Counted from the stretch's first letter, positions 14,841-23,831 are shown. The stretch: 27,774 nt of DNA from CAZJKO01 sp964546995 (GCA_964546995.1 CAZJKO010000010.1:1-27774), one strand, 5' to 3'. Notes: generated from the letters alone by a model not told the origin. A program made the numbers and translations.

Positions 14841-15900
14841 CTTCGATAAGTTCGATATTATGTTGTATTCTAGCATCATTCGCTTTTTTTAGCAGGGCTT
14901 TCTTAGCAAATTCATAAGAAAGCGAAATCTCTCCAATTTGAAAATAAGAAACGGATAACAAATCTTCAATCGTTCCATCGTACGTAAAAATTTCATTCAT
15001 ATAAGAATAACGATTTTCTTCTAGTGAAAGCGTCTTAGAAAGAACTTCGACAACGTGATGAAACTGATTGTTTTGATAATAGAAAATAGCAAGCTCTACA
15101 TAAGCATCTTTTAAATAGGGTGCTTCATCAAGTGCTTTTAAATACCACATTTCTGCTTCCTCTTCCATTCCTTTACCAAGGTAACATCTTGCCATAAATC
15201 GCATCGAAGCACATCGTTCATCCTTCCACGTAGCACGTTTTAAACGAAGATGTCGATGAAGTGTCTCAATCGCTTGATCCCATTTTTGATAGTACATGTA
15301 CTCTCTACCCAAGTAGTGCATATTACGGTCATCTTCACCATCTTCTAAAACGGAAAGTTCAAGAAGTGGTAAATAACTAGAACGCGATTTGGAACGATCC
15401 GGATAATGCCTTACCACAATCGAAGAACATAGCGAAACATTCTCTGGACCATCACCTGTATAAGTTAAAACTTCATGAACAGGATATGTCCATTGATAAT
15501 GATTTCGATCGTGAATCTTTTCAATATAAAAACTAATCTTAGGAACCTCATCTTCTAAATACCAATGATAAAGGTAACGCATTTTATTCGTATTCTTAGA
15601 CCAATTTTCTTCTAGTAATAGACGAAACCCATTTTCAAAGACTTCATCTAAATCGACACAAATACAAATATCGGCATCAAGTGGAACGTATTCTAGCGAC
15701 TTATTACGTGCAACATCGAACCTCCATGGTGTAATAATTTCTTGATGAACAATAGCCCCTCGACTCTTCAACTTTTCTACGGTATTATCAGTAGAACCAG
15801 TATCTAATACATAAACACCATCTACTTCACTCATTGAATCCATAAAACGATCTACAAACTGTTCCTCATTCTTACAAATTGCATAAACGTATATTTTCAT
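14818..15900 (-). CDS. Family 2 glycosyltransferase with TPR-like tail
   Basis: A 360-residue cytoplasmic enzyme. The GT-A domain (about 1-190) has the start I-C-K-N-E-E-x-F-V, L-D-T-G-S-T-D-N-T and D-L-D-E in place of D-x-D near residue 80, and Y-P-V-H-E-V-L, typical of SPBc2-type and peptide-associated GT2 enzymes. The C-terminal half has TPR-like helical repeats (M-Y-Y-Q-K-W-D-Q-A-I-E-T-L). It starts 15 bp behind the collagen-like gene and shares its terminator, so the likely substrate is Thr in the G-P-T repeats. This parallels the Clostridioides difficile pairing of SgtA with BclA3. The sugar is not predictable. The ribosome binding site is weak (GGGTG). Confidence 0.85.
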   Translation of the reverse strand: MKIYVYAICKNEEQFVDRFMDSMSEVDGVYVLDTGSTDNTVEKLKSRGAIVHQEIITPWRFDVARNKSLEYVPLDADICICVDLDEVFENGFRLLLEENWSKNTNKMRYLYHWYLEDEVPKISFYIEKIHDRNHYQWTYPVHEVLTYTGDGPENVSLCSSIVVRHYPDRSKSRSSYLPLLELSVLEDGEDDRNMHYLGREYMYYQKWDQAIETLHRHLRLKRATWKDERCASMRFMARCYLGKGMEEEAEMWYLKALDEAPYLKDAYVELAIFYYQNNQFHHVVEVLSKTLSLEENRYSYMNEIFTYDGTIEDLLSVSYFQIGEISLSYEFAKKALLKKANDARIQHNIELIEEELRRMS

Positions 15901-15915
15901 ATAACACCCATTTTC

Positions 15916-17063
15916 CTATGCGGTATCACCAGATGGCCCTGTTGGTCCTGTAGGTCCTGTTGGTCCCAAAGGTAAAACAAAGTTCAACTGAAAATTAGGT
16001 GCTGTACCTGTAACGGTCACACTCGGTGTAACTCCAGATGTTACAGTACCAATAGTAAAATTAGGTGTTGCCCCAGCTAATCCTGTAGGTCCAGTTGGTC
16101 CAGTTGCTCCTGTAGCCCCAGCCAATCCCGTTGGTCCAGTCGGTCCAGTTGCTCCAGTAGCCCCAGCTAACCCTGTTGGTCCTGTTGGTCCTGTTGGTCC
16201 AGTCGCTCCAGTTGCCCCAGCTAATCCTGTAGGTCCCGTTGGTCCTGTTGGCCCTGTTGGTCCCGTTGGTCCGGTTGCTCCTGTAGCCCCAGCTAACCCT
16301 GTTGGCCCCGTTGGTCCAGTTGCTCCTGTAGCCCCAGCTAACCCTGTAGGTCCCGTTGGTCCAGTTGCTCCTGTTGCCCCAGCTAACCCTGTTGGCCCCG
16401 TTGGTCCAGTTGCTCCTGTTGCCCCAGCTAATCCTGTTGGTCCTGTTGGTCNNNNNNNNNNNNNNNNNNNNNNNNNNNNNNNNNNNNNNNNNNNNNNNNN
16501 NNNNNNNNNNNNNNNNNNNNNNNNNNNNNNNNNNNNNNNNNNNNNNNNNNNCCCGTTGGTCCAGTTGCTCCTGTTGCCCCAGCTAATCCTGTTGGTCCTG
16601 TTGGTCCTGTTGGCCCAGCTAATCCCGTTGGTCCAGTTGGCCCCGTTGGTCCAGTTGGCCCCGTTGGTCCTGTTAGTCCTGTAGCCCCAGCTAACCCTGT
16701 TGGCCCTGTTGGTCCTGCAGGAATAACAAAATCTAAAAGAACATTTGTATCTGTTCCACTATTCGTAACAGATGCCTCTGTTCCAGGTTCTCCCGTCGTA
16801 GTAGAATTAACGGAAATTGTAGCTGCCGCTGGTCCTGTAGGTCCAGTTGGTCCAATAGCACCAGGTATTCCAGGATCTCCTTGAGGTCCCGTTGGTCCAG
16901 TCGCTCCATTCATTCCAGCAAAACCTCGGGGTCCCATTGGTCCGGTTGGACCTGTTGGTCCCACCATAGAAGAGCCATTGGAACAAGCAGCAATGATAAT
17001 TTTATATTTATCATTTGGACATTCTTTTCTTTCGTATTCATTATCATTACATGAATAATTCAT
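15916..17063 (-). CDS. Collagen-like (BclA-type) spore surface protein, with assembly gap
   Basis: One gene interrupted by 100 unknown bases. The N-terminus (1-34) is short, with Cys5, Cys15 and Cys27 and no signal peptide, as in exosporium proteins. From residue 35 come G-x-y triplets, mostly G-P-T with G-A-T and G-L-A. A non-collagen insert at about 79-116 (I-S-V-N-S-T-T-T-G-E-P-G) recurs near the C-terminus (F-T-I-G-T-V-T-S-G-V-T-P). The frame on the two sides of the gap differs because 100 is not a multiple of 3, so the gap length is only a placeholder. Good AGGGAGG ribosome binding site. CATAAATTA about 35 bp before the start matches a sigma-K -10 but lacks a fitting -35. Probably glycosylated hair-like filament on the spore. 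Confidence 0.88.
16452..16551. other. Assembly gap of 100 N
   Basis: One hundred unknown bases within the G-P-T repeats. Size is almost certainly arbitrary, so repeat number and even gene count here are uncertain. Confidence 0.98.
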
Positions 17064-17144
17064 TATTTTTCCTCCCTTCTAACATAATTTATGATCAAAT
17101 TTAAAATTTGAATCAACTTGTGCCTCACATCATCCAATAATTTA

Positions 17145-17177
17145 CAAAAAAAAGAATTATATCTTCTATAATTCTTT
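17145..17177 (-). terminator. Terminator of ileS
   Basis: AAAGAATTATA, loop GAAGA, TATAATTCTTT and further T on the minus strand; the stop codon of ileS lies in the loop and stem. Confidence 0.9.
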
Positions 17178-19898
17178 CAAAACATCATGACATCTTGGAC
17201 AAACATCCTGAATCATAATATCTTCATCAAAATAATTCCAGCATCTCTCACATTTCTTTCCTGTTGCTTTTTCTACTCGAACAGAAGAAACACTATATCG
17301 ATTAGGCAATTCTTCCTGCACAAATTGGACATTAGAAACAATCCACAATTGCTTTAAATAATCTTTTAATTCTTCTAAGACAGTAAAATGCTCTCCTTCA
17401 ACATGTAGTAAAACCGTTGCTTCGAGTCCTTTCCCAATCAACTTCTCATTTCGTGCTTCTTCTAACGCTTTATATACGTCATCTTTAACTTCGAAGAATA
17501 AATCCCATTTATGAAGAATACTTTCACTATCTGGATAGGAAAGAACCGTTGGCATATCTTCTAATTGAACACTTTCTTTCTTTTCCCCCGGAATATAACG
17601 ATACACCTCTTCACTCGTATAAGGCAGAATTGGTGTCAAAAGTTTAGTAAGTGCCATAACGACTTCATATAACACGGTTTGTACACTTCGTCTTACCAGC
17701 GAGTTTTTCTTTTCAATATACAAAATATCTTTCGTAAAATCCAAATAGAAATTAGACAAACTAAGTGCCACAAAATTGTTTACAGCTTTATAAATTTCTT
17801 GAAAGTTATATTGATCGTAATAGCTTTTGATTTCTTTCACAAATTCATTTAAGCGAACCATCATGTACTGATCATACGGAAGCATATCTTGATAATCAAT
17901 TTTATCACGATCAGGATCAAAATCAGAAATATTTCCCAATAAGAAACGATAGGTGTTGCGAATTTTACGATAACTTTCTTTTACTTGGGCAAGCAAATCA
18001 TCACTGAAACGCACATCCTCCGTAAAGTCGACAGAACTAGCCCAAAGTCTTAAAATGTCAGATCCATGTAACTCGACCATTTTCATAGGATCGACAACAT
18101 TTCCTAAACTCTTACTCATCTTAAAGCCTTTACCATCCAAGACAAAACCCGTCGATAGCAATTTTTTGTATGGACTTTTTCCCGTATAAGCAACACCACA
18201 AATTAAAGAAGAATTAAACCAACCACGATATTGATCGCTTCCCTCTAAATAAATATCGGCAGGATACGGAAGGCCTCTTTCTAAAAGCACCCCAGCGAAA
18301 CTACTTCCTGAATCGAACCAAACATCCATGATATCTTCTTCTTTACGAAACTCACCATGAGGACTATTTGGATTCGTGTAGCCTTCTGGAAGTAAATCTT
18401 TCGCATCTCGTTCAAACCAAACGTTACTTCCATACTCACGGAATAAACGACTTACATGCATCATAACATCGTAATCGACAATTTCACTACCATCTTCGTT
18501 ATAGAAAATAGGAATAGGAACACCCCAAACTCGTTGTCTTGAAATACACCAATCCCCCCGGTCTTTAATCATATTATAAATACGATTTTTTCCCCATTCT
18601 GTATGGAAAGACACTTTTGTATCAAGTTCTTCTAACAATTTAGCGCGAATTTGATCGATGTTACAAAACCATTGTGAAGTAGCTCTAAAAATAATCGGTT
18701 TCTTTGTTCTCCAGTCGTGTGGATAAGAGTGGGTAATCCATTTTAACTTCAAAAGAACTCCTAATTCTTCTAATTTTTCTGTCACTTTTTTGTTGGCATC
18801 CTCAAAGAATAGTCCTTGAAATTCACCCGATTCTTCTGTCAAAATTCCTTGATCATCGACACCATTGATCATTCCTAAATGATATTCTTTTCCAATATTA
18901 AAGTCGTCAACGCCATAGCTCGGTGCAATGTGAACAAGCCCTGTTCCAGCATCTAAGGTAACATGGTATCCCAAAACGACTGGAGATACTCTATCCATAA
19001 ACACATGACGATAAGTAACCCCCAAAACTTCTTTACCAGAAAAAGAAGATTCGATTTCATATTGCTCAAAACCAAATTCCAAAGTAAGTTGTTCTACCAA
19101 ATCACTAGCCATAATGTAGTGATGATCGGAAACTTTAACCTTAGAATAAGAAAAATGTTCTCCAACAGCAATCGCTAAATTACCTGGTAATGTCCAAGGT
19201 GTCGTCGTCCAAATGACGAGTTCATCCCCTTTATGGATAACATCGTTTCCCTCTTCGACAGGAAAAGAAACAAAGATAGATGGATCCTTCCGATCTTTGT
19301 ATTCGATCTCTGCTTCCGCTAAAGCAGACTCGCTAGAAGGAGACCAATAGACAGGTTTTAATCCCTTAAAAATCAACCCATCTTGAGCCATTTTAGCAAA
19401 AACCTCAATCTGTTTTGCTTCGAATTCTTTTTGAAGTGTAATGTAAGGATGATCAAAGTCCGCTAAAACATTAAGTCGTTTAAAATCAGCCATTTGCTTA
19501 TTCACTTGTTCTAGGGCATACTCCTGACACAACTTACGAAAATCACTTTTACTCATTTCCTTACGATTGATACCACTATTAGTCACTGCTTGTTCAATCG
19601 GAAGCCCATGCGTATCCCAACCTGGAACAAACGTTACATGATAACCTTCCATAATTTTATAACGATTGATAAAATCTTTTAATATCTTTTGAAATGCATG
19701 ACCTAAGTGAATATTTCCATTTGCATAAGGAGGCCCATCATGTAAAATAAATGGTGTATGCTCCTGATTCTTCTCTAGAGTCTTTTGATAGAGATTCATC
19801 TCTTCCCATTGTTCTCTCTGCTTAATTTCATTTTGTCCCAAATTTCCACGCATCGGAAATTCCGTACTTGGCATAAGTAAACTATCTTTATAATCCAT
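17166..19898 (-). CDS. ileS: Isoleucyl-tRNA synthetase
   Basis: A 910-residue class I synthetase that charges tRNA-Ile. Seen: D-G-P-P-Y-A-N-G-N-I-H-L-G-H with the HIGH-type signature at residues 64-67, the CP1 editing domain with W-T-T-T-P-W-T-L-P, the K-M-S-K-S loop about residue 590, and a C-terminal zinc site C-E-R-C-W and C-P-R-C. The zinc site marks the bacterial-type enzyme rather than the mupirocin-resistant eukaryote-like form. ATG at 19898 follows GAAAGGGTGA; the longer frame from 19925 starts inside the leader. Expression is controlled by the T-box leader directly upstream. Placement behind sepF and divIVA is conserved in Bacillota. Confidence 0.97.
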   Translation of the reverse strand: MDYKDSLLMPSTEFPMRGNLGQNEIKQREQWEEMNLYQKTLEKNQEHTPFILHDGPPYANGNIHLGHAFQKILKDFINRYKIMEGYHVTFVPGWDTHGLPIEQAVTNSGINRKEMSKSDFRKLCQEYALEQVNKQMADFKRLNVLADFDHPYITLQKEFEAKQIEVFAKMAQDGLIFKGLKPVYWSPSSESALAEAEIEYKDRKDPSIFVSFPVEEGNDVIHKGDELVIWTTTPWTLPGNLAIAVGEHFSYSKVKVSDHHYIMASDLVEQLTLEFGFEQYEIESSFSGKEVLGVTYRHVFMDRVSPVVLGYHVTLDAGTGLVHIAPSYGVDDFNIGKEYHLGMINGVDDQGILTEESGEFQGLFFEDANKKVTEKLEELGVLLKLKWITHSYPHDWRTKKPIIFRATSQWFCNIDQIRAKLLEELDTKVSFHTEWGKNRIYNMIKDRGDWCISRQRVWGVPIPIFYNEDGSEIVDYDVMMHVSRLFREYGSNVWFERDAKDLLPEGYTNPNSPHGEFRKEEDIMDVWFDSGSSFAGVLLERGLPYPADIYLEGSDQYRGWFNSSLICGVAYTGKSPYKKLLSTGFVLDGKGFKMSKSLGNVVDPMKMVELHGSDILRLWASSVDFTEDVRFSDDLLAQVKESYRKIRNTYRFLLGNISDFDPDRDKIDYQDMLPYDQYMMVRLNEFVKEIKSYYDQYNFQEIYKAVNNFVALSLSNFYLDFTKDILYIEKKNSLVRRSVQTVLYEVVMALTKLLTPILPYTSEEVYRYIPGEKKESVQLEDMPTVLSYPDSESILHKWDLFFEVKDDVYKALEEARNEKLIGKGLEATVLLHVEGEHFTVLEELKDYLKQLWIVSNVQFVQEELPNRYSVSSVRVEKATGKKCERCWNYFDEDIMIQDVCPRCHDVLKEL

Positions 19899-19922
19899 AT
19901 GATTCACCCTTTCTTTTAAAAA

Positions 19923-20145
19923 CAAAAAAAATCCATCCTCTCAAAGGACGAATTGAAATCGCGGTACCACCTTCGTTTATGAAATATATTTCATACCCTC
20001 AAGACTATAACGCATCACCGAACTTATCTTATCCATAAGACACACTTGGAAGTGATACAAGAAAAGCATTTTTATCTTATTCCACCAACCTAAGACTCTC
20101 TTTAAAAAATCATCTTTTCTACGTCTTCCGCACTTGTTTTTACAT
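19923..20145 (-). promoter_or_regulatory. T-box riboswitch of ileS
   Basis: The minus strand has the T-box core AAGGTGGTACCGCG (19973-19960), which binds the uncharged tRNA acceptor end. Then comes the terminator ATTCGTCCT, loop TTGAG, AGGATGGAT and eight T (19952-19923). In the presumed stem I the candidate specifier is ATC (20056-20054, in GTATCACTTCC), an isoleucine codon, consistent with the gene. A low level of charged tRNA-Ile should favour readthrough. Confidence 0.92.
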
Positions 20146-20150
20146 GTTTA

Positions 20151-20179
20151 ACTATATCATACCCTATGAAAAAAAACAA
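20151..20179 (-). promoter_or_regulatory. Promoter of the ileS leader
   Basis: TTGTTT (20179-20174), 17-nt spacer, TATAGT (20156-20151), directly upstream of the T-box leader. Confidence 0.55.
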
Positions 20180-20203
20180 GAAAAAAGAAGCACAATTACT
20201 TCT
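20180..20203 (-). terminator. Probable terminator of sepF-divIVA
   Basis: AGAAG and CTTCT with an 8-nt loop followed by T6, at the end of divIVA. The stem is short. Confidence 0.5.
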
Positions 20204-20633
20204 ATTCTAGTACAATATCATCAATTTCATCGATAACGGCTGCCTGTTGTTCAACCGCAAGCCGAATTTTCCGTTTAAAGATTTTCATATTTCGCTCGAG
20301 CATTTCTCGCTCCATTTCTATTTTTTCTGCCCGAACCAACGCATCATTAACTATGCGATTGGCATTACTTTTGGCATCTTGAATAATAGAACTTGCTTCT
20401 TCCCGAGACATTTTTCGAATATTATCTCCAGCAGTTTGGGCATTGAGCACCGCTTGTTTTAAATTATCTTCCATCAATTCGTATTGTTTCAACTGCATCT
20501 TTAATTTTTCGATCTCATCTCGCTGACGTTCTGCTTCCTCGATGAGACCTTTGGTCTGTTCATAAACACTATTTATAAACTGACTAACTTCTCTTCGATT
20601 ATAGCCATTTGCCTCATAGCTAAATTTTTCCAT
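20202..20633 (-). CDS. divIVA: DivIVA-domain cell-division protein
   Basis: A 143-residue coiled-coil protein. The N-terminus (F-S-Y-E-A-N-G-Y-N-R-R-E-V-S-Q-F-I-N) is the DivIVA membrane-curvature-sensing motif, followed by heptad-rich helices to the end. It would localise to division sites and poles and place other division or sporulation proteins. The N-terminal Phe and the R-R pair of the lipid-binding loop are present; the protein is somewhat shorter than Bacillus DivIVA. AGAGGTGAGACA precedes the ATG. It follows sepF by 43 bp and is followed by ileS, as in the conserved division cluster. Confidence 0.88.
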   Translation of the reverse strand: MEKFSYEANGYNRREVSQFINSVYEQTKGLIEEAERQRDEIEKLKMQLKQYELMEDNLKQAVLNAQTAGDNIRKMSREEASSIIQDAKSNANRIVNDALVRAEKIEMEREMLERNMKIFKRKIRLAVEQQAAVIDEIDDIVLE

Positions 20634-20676
20634 TGTCTCACCTCTCGGATTTATAAACTAGATACCAACTAAAACA

Positions 20677-21108
20677 CTACCAATTAAAATCGTCTTCGTC
20701 CTCTTGCTCTTTATCTTTTGTCTTCCCTTTACTAGGCTTATTATCATCGCTAATTTTACCTTCTACATTGACATTGTTAGGAGTACATAAGAAAATTCCG
20801 CCACCTAACTTTTGTAAATCTCCCCCAATTGCATAGAGCGTGCCAGACAAAAAGTCGACGATTCTCTTTGCTTGATCAGGTGTTACCCGTTTCAAATTGA
20901 CAACAACGGCATTTCTCTGTTTCAAATAATCTGCAATTTGTTGTGATTCAGAATAAGCTCTAGGTTCCAAAAGAATCATTTTATTATTGGAACCATTTTC
21001 TTCTTTAAATGCAACTTTACTTACATTGTAATACTCTTCTTCCCCATTTGCTGTTTCAACGATATCTTCATCGTCTTCACCACCAAAAAAACTTTTAAAC
21101 TTTCCCAT
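20677..21108 (-). CDS. sepF: Cell division protein SepF
   Basis: A 143-residue SepF. The N-terminal amphipathic segment (M-G-K-F-K-S-F-F-G) tethers it to the membrane, then an acidic linker, then the SepF core (about 40-120): L-L-E-P-R-A-Y-S-E-S, Q-I-A-D-Y-L-K, V-V-V-N-L-K-R-V, A-K-R-I-V-D-F-L-S-G and I-F-L-C-T-P. SepF rings anchor FtsZ filaments to the membrane. The C-terminal end is a charged Lys/Asp/Glu tail, not typical of the family. GGGAGG is ten bases upstream of the ATG. Its usual neighbours ylmG and ylmH are absent between it and divIVA. Confidence 0.92.
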   Translation of the reverse strand: MGKFKSFFGGEDDEDIVETANGEEEYYNVSKVAFKEENGSNNKMILLEPRAYSESQQIADYLKQRNAVVVNLKRVTPDQAKRIVDFLSGTLYAIGGDLQKLGGGIFLCTPNNVNVEGKISDDNKPSKGKTKDKEQEDEDDFNW

Positions 21109-21185
21109 GTCTAATTCCTCCCATATTATTCTTATCTACTATAAATTATTGTAACACACTTTTTCGAAAGTTTAAAGAAATTTTG

Positions 21186-21230
21186 CACAAAAAAAGAAAA
21201 ATTGTAAAATGCAAATATATCTACAATTTT
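21186..21230 (-). terminator. Terminator of the 185-residue gene
   Basis: AAAATTGTA and TACAATTTT around a 15-nt loop, then TCTTTTTTT on the minus strand. Confidence 0.7.
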
Positions 21231-21236
21231 ACTGTA

Positions 21237-21794
21237 TTAACAACGACTTAATTCATCATAATATCGATCACTAAGTTCAGGATAAAGTAAAAAGAATTCA
21301 TCTATATTAAGACCATTTTTATGCCACCTAATAACTTTTGGTATCAAATCACTATTATCAATAGAAACATTACTTGGTCTTTCAGGATATAAATAAAGCT
21401 GAATTTTATTCTGATAAGATAACTTTAACAATTCCTCATAAACATTATCAATATGTCTTTCACTAATTACCTCTTCATCACAATTACTCACAACTTCAGA
21501 AGACCAACCTGTTTGATTTTCCAAAAAATTTTTACAAGAAAGCTTATAAATAGAACCATCTGTATTAAATATCTTTTTAAACATTCCTTCTTTTCTCTCA
21601 ACTAATACAATAGGATTATCACTACTTCCGTTACCAGCGAGAAAATAGTACAAATCACTACCATTCTTGTTCAAAAAAATAGTGGCAATAACCTCTGAGT
21701 AAGATGCATATACCCAGTTTTGTTTATGTGTACTTTTATGTCTTTTTATAAGTTTCAAATTTGAAACATGACTTCCATGATATACATATCTCAT
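21237..21794 (-). CDS. Hypothetical protein with Y-H-G-S start
   Basis: A 185-residue soluble protein I do not recognise with certainty. It begins Y-V-Y-H-G-S-H-V-S-N-L-K, followed by K-S-T-H and V-Y-A-S-Y-S-E-V-I-A-T-I-F-L. The opening H-G-S and the later Y-A-S-x-x-x-x-x-A pattern recall small ADP-ribosyltransferase-fold domains, which would need a catalytic Glu or Gln that I cannot place. ATG with AAGGGG eleven bases upstream, own promoter and terminator, so a single-gene unit. Foreign origin is possible but not shown. Confidence 0.6.
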   Translation of the reverse strand: MRYVYHGSHVSNLKLIKRHKSTHKQNWVYASYSEVIATIFLNKNGSDLYYFLAGNGSSDNPIVLVERKEGMFKKIFNTDGSIYKLSCKNFLENQTGWSSEVVSNCDEEVISERHIDNVYEELLKLSYQNKIQLYLYPERPSNVSIDNSDLIPKVIRWHKNGLNIDEFFLLYPELSDRYYDELSRC

Positions 21795-21837
21795 AAAATT
21801 ATCCCCTTCAATTATTTACCAATAATTTATATGATTA

Positions 21838-21866
21838 ATTATACGATATATTGAAAAGTAAAACAA
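21838..21866 (-). promoter_or_regulatory. Promoter of the 185-residue gene
   Basis: TTGTTT (21866-21861), 17-nt spacer, perfect TATAAT (21843-21838). Confidence 0.65.
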
Positions 21867-21945
21867 TTATTTTTCCTTAACTTCTACAGTACATAAGATT
21901 TTTTTGCAAGTTTTTTAAAGAAAAAGAATTCAATTTAACAATTTA

Positions 21946-21980
21946 CAAAAAAAAGAAAAAGTAGTTTTATTCTACTTTTT
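21946..21980 (-). terminator. Terminator of the lipoprotein gene
   Basis: AAAAAGTAG, loop AATAAAA, CTACTTTTT then TCTTTTTTT region on the minus strand, just after the stop codon at 21991. Confidence 0.8.
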
Positions 21981-21990
21981 CCCGATGACC

Positions 21991-23805
21991 TTAAAGGACA
22001 ACGTCAATACATCTAACCTCTTCACGACGAATTCCAAGGCTATTAATAACAGTATATTTAATAACGAATTGTCCTTCGCGATCTAATACAATGGAAGTTG
22101 GATCTGGTGTAATCCTATTTCCATATTTATCGTAGTACATGTAACTAACAGTGATCGAATCTGTAATATCAGAATCGACAAGATCAGAAGCAGTCGCTCC
22201 TTCATCTGTGTAAGTACTTCCTACTTTTAATGTAATATCACGATCGTTGGTGATCGTAATCGTTGGTACATCGCTTGTTATTACATTGATCTCTCTATCG
22301 ATAGAAACACTATGATTAGATTGATCAACAACGGTATAAGTAATAACGAATGTTCCTTCTTGATCTAATACGATAGAAGTTGGATCTGGAGAAATACGAG
22401 TTCCACTCTTATCATAATAAGCATATGTGACAGTGATGTTACCTGTAATATCACCATCTAGTTTATCGATAGCAGTTGCTCCTTCGTCAACATAAGTACT
22501 CCCAACCTTTAGTGTAATTTCACGATCTTTATTCACTTTAAGAATTGGTGCAGTATCGACAACAGTAACCGTTACATCTAACGTATCTGAATTTCCCGCT
22601 TTATCTGTTGCGCTATAGTGACAAACATATCCGTTGCCAGGGACAGTTAAATCAACATCGCATCCTAATTTAGAAACAGTAACATTCTTATCGTACGTAT
22701 CGGTAGCTGTCGCATCTGGTTGAACAAAAGTTGCATCCTTATCTGCTTCGATTGGTGTTGTTAAGGAATCAGGTGTATGAATAATTGGTGCTGTCTTGTC
22801 GATGATAAACGAAACGGACTTATCATTTCCTGCTTTATCAAAGACTTGAATATCATACACACCTTCTTCAGTAGCTTCTAATAAGCTGTATGTGTTACCC
22901 ACTGCTGTAATCTGTGAGGAGTAAACACGGCCATCTTTCTTGTAGATGACATAATCAAAATTATCTTCTGTAATGACAGGTGTCAAATTCGCTTTTTGAT
23001 AAGTACCATCTGTAACGCTGATTACTGGATCTACAGAATCAATCGTAAAGGAAATTCGTCTTTCATTGCCTAATTGATCCGTTGCAATAAGTTCATATTC
23101 CCCATCGGCACTAATTTTTGTTCCACTCACGAATTTTGCACCATTAAGTGTAGCTTCGTAACCATGGTAATCGGTAACGATTAACGTTATTTCACCATTC
23201 GCATAGCCTCCATCAGCAATACCAATCACAGATGGACCTTCTGTATCTGCCACTTGCATAATAAAGCTTTCACTTAAAGAACCAGCTTCGTTAGTAACCG
23301 TATAAGTAATACGGTATTCCCCTTGAACGTAAGTATCGATATCGTCTACACTTACAAATTCAGTGTCGCCTAAAGCTTTAAATTCGTACGCCACCAAAGC
23401 TTCTACCGGATTTCCGTAGCTATCAGAAATCGTCGTAGCGAAAACTGGCGCTTCGCTTCCAAATTCAACAAATCCGATTTTGATCGCATCGAGATTGAAC
23501 GATGGAGCATAAATGAGAGGTGCTCCACCTTGTCCAACATTGCTATTGGAATTTGGATTAGAAGCCGTACTACCAGGAATAGTCGTATGATTATTTTCAT
23601 CGTTGTCCGGATGTAATGTATCATCTTGCGATGTACCACTATTATGGTCAGTACGTTCATTGTCTTGATCTTTGTTGTCGTGATCGATGATAGGATTGTT
23701 ACCTTCTAACTTACCTTCATCGTCTTGTCGGGTACATGCAATCACGCCTATTAACAGAAGTAATATAAGAACGACTGCAATAACAATACCCTTTTTCTTA
23801 TCCAT
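21991..23805 (-). CDS. Surface lipoprotein with Ig-like (DUF5011/Big-type) repeats
   Basis: A 604-residue extracellular protein. A basic start and hydrophobic stretch end in V-I-A-C at residues 21-24, a lipobox-like site, so Cys24 is probably lipidated. Residues about 25-95 are a hydrophilic, Asn/Asp/Ser-rich spacer. Then follow several Ig-like modules with V-D-x-x-x-P and Y-D-I-Q-V-F-D-K-A-G-N, and last two almost identical 94-residue repeats (I-T-L-K-V-G-S-T-Y, D-P-T-S-I-V-L-D). No catalytic domain is seen, so a wall-spanning adhesin or scaffold is likely. AAGGAGGG precedes the ATG, with a promoter 30 bases upstream. Confidence 0.8.
   Translation of the reverse strand: MDKKKGIVIAVVLILLLLIGVIACTRQDDEGKLEGNNPIIDHDNKDQDNERTDHNSGTSQDDTLHPDNDENNHTTIPGSTASNPNSNSNVGQGGAPLIYAPSFNLDAIKIGFVEFGSEAPVFATTISDSYGNPVEALVAYEFKALGDTEFVSVDDIDTYVQGEYRITYTVTNEAGSLSESFIMQVADTEGPSVIGIADGGYANGEITLIVTDYHGYEATLNGAKFVSGTKISADGEYELIATDQLGNERRISFTIDSVDPVISVTDGTYQKANLTPVITEDNFDYVIYKKDGRVYSSQITAVGNTYSLLEATEEGVYDIQVFDKAGNDKSVSFIIDKTAPIIHTPDSLTTPIEADKDATFVQPDATATDTYDKNVTVSKLGCDVDLTVPGNGYVCHYSATDKAGNSDTLDVTVTVVDTAPILKVNKDREITLKVGSTYVDEGATAIDKLDGDITGNITVTYAYYDKSGTRISPDPTSIVLDQEGTFVITYTVVDQSNHSVSIDREINVITSDVPTITITNDRDITLKVGSTYTDEGATASDLVDSDITDSITVSYMYYDKYGNRITPDPTSIVLDREGQFVIKYTVINSLGIRREEVRCIDVVL
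21994..22524 (-). repeat. Tandem 282-bp repeat in the lipoprotein gene
   Basis: Two copies, 22524-22243 and 22242-21994 (the second truncated by the stop), share runs such as GAAGTTGGATCTGG on the plus strand 282 bp apart. They encode a 94-residue Ig-like module. Confidence 0.75.
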
Positions 23806-23831
23806 AAATAAACCCTCCTTAACGTCTAACT

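Noticed and set aside
16100..16950. Short regular repeats resembling a CRISPR array or satellite
   Set aside because: They are 9-bp coding triplet repeats (G-P-T, G-A-T) in one open frame with no spacers.
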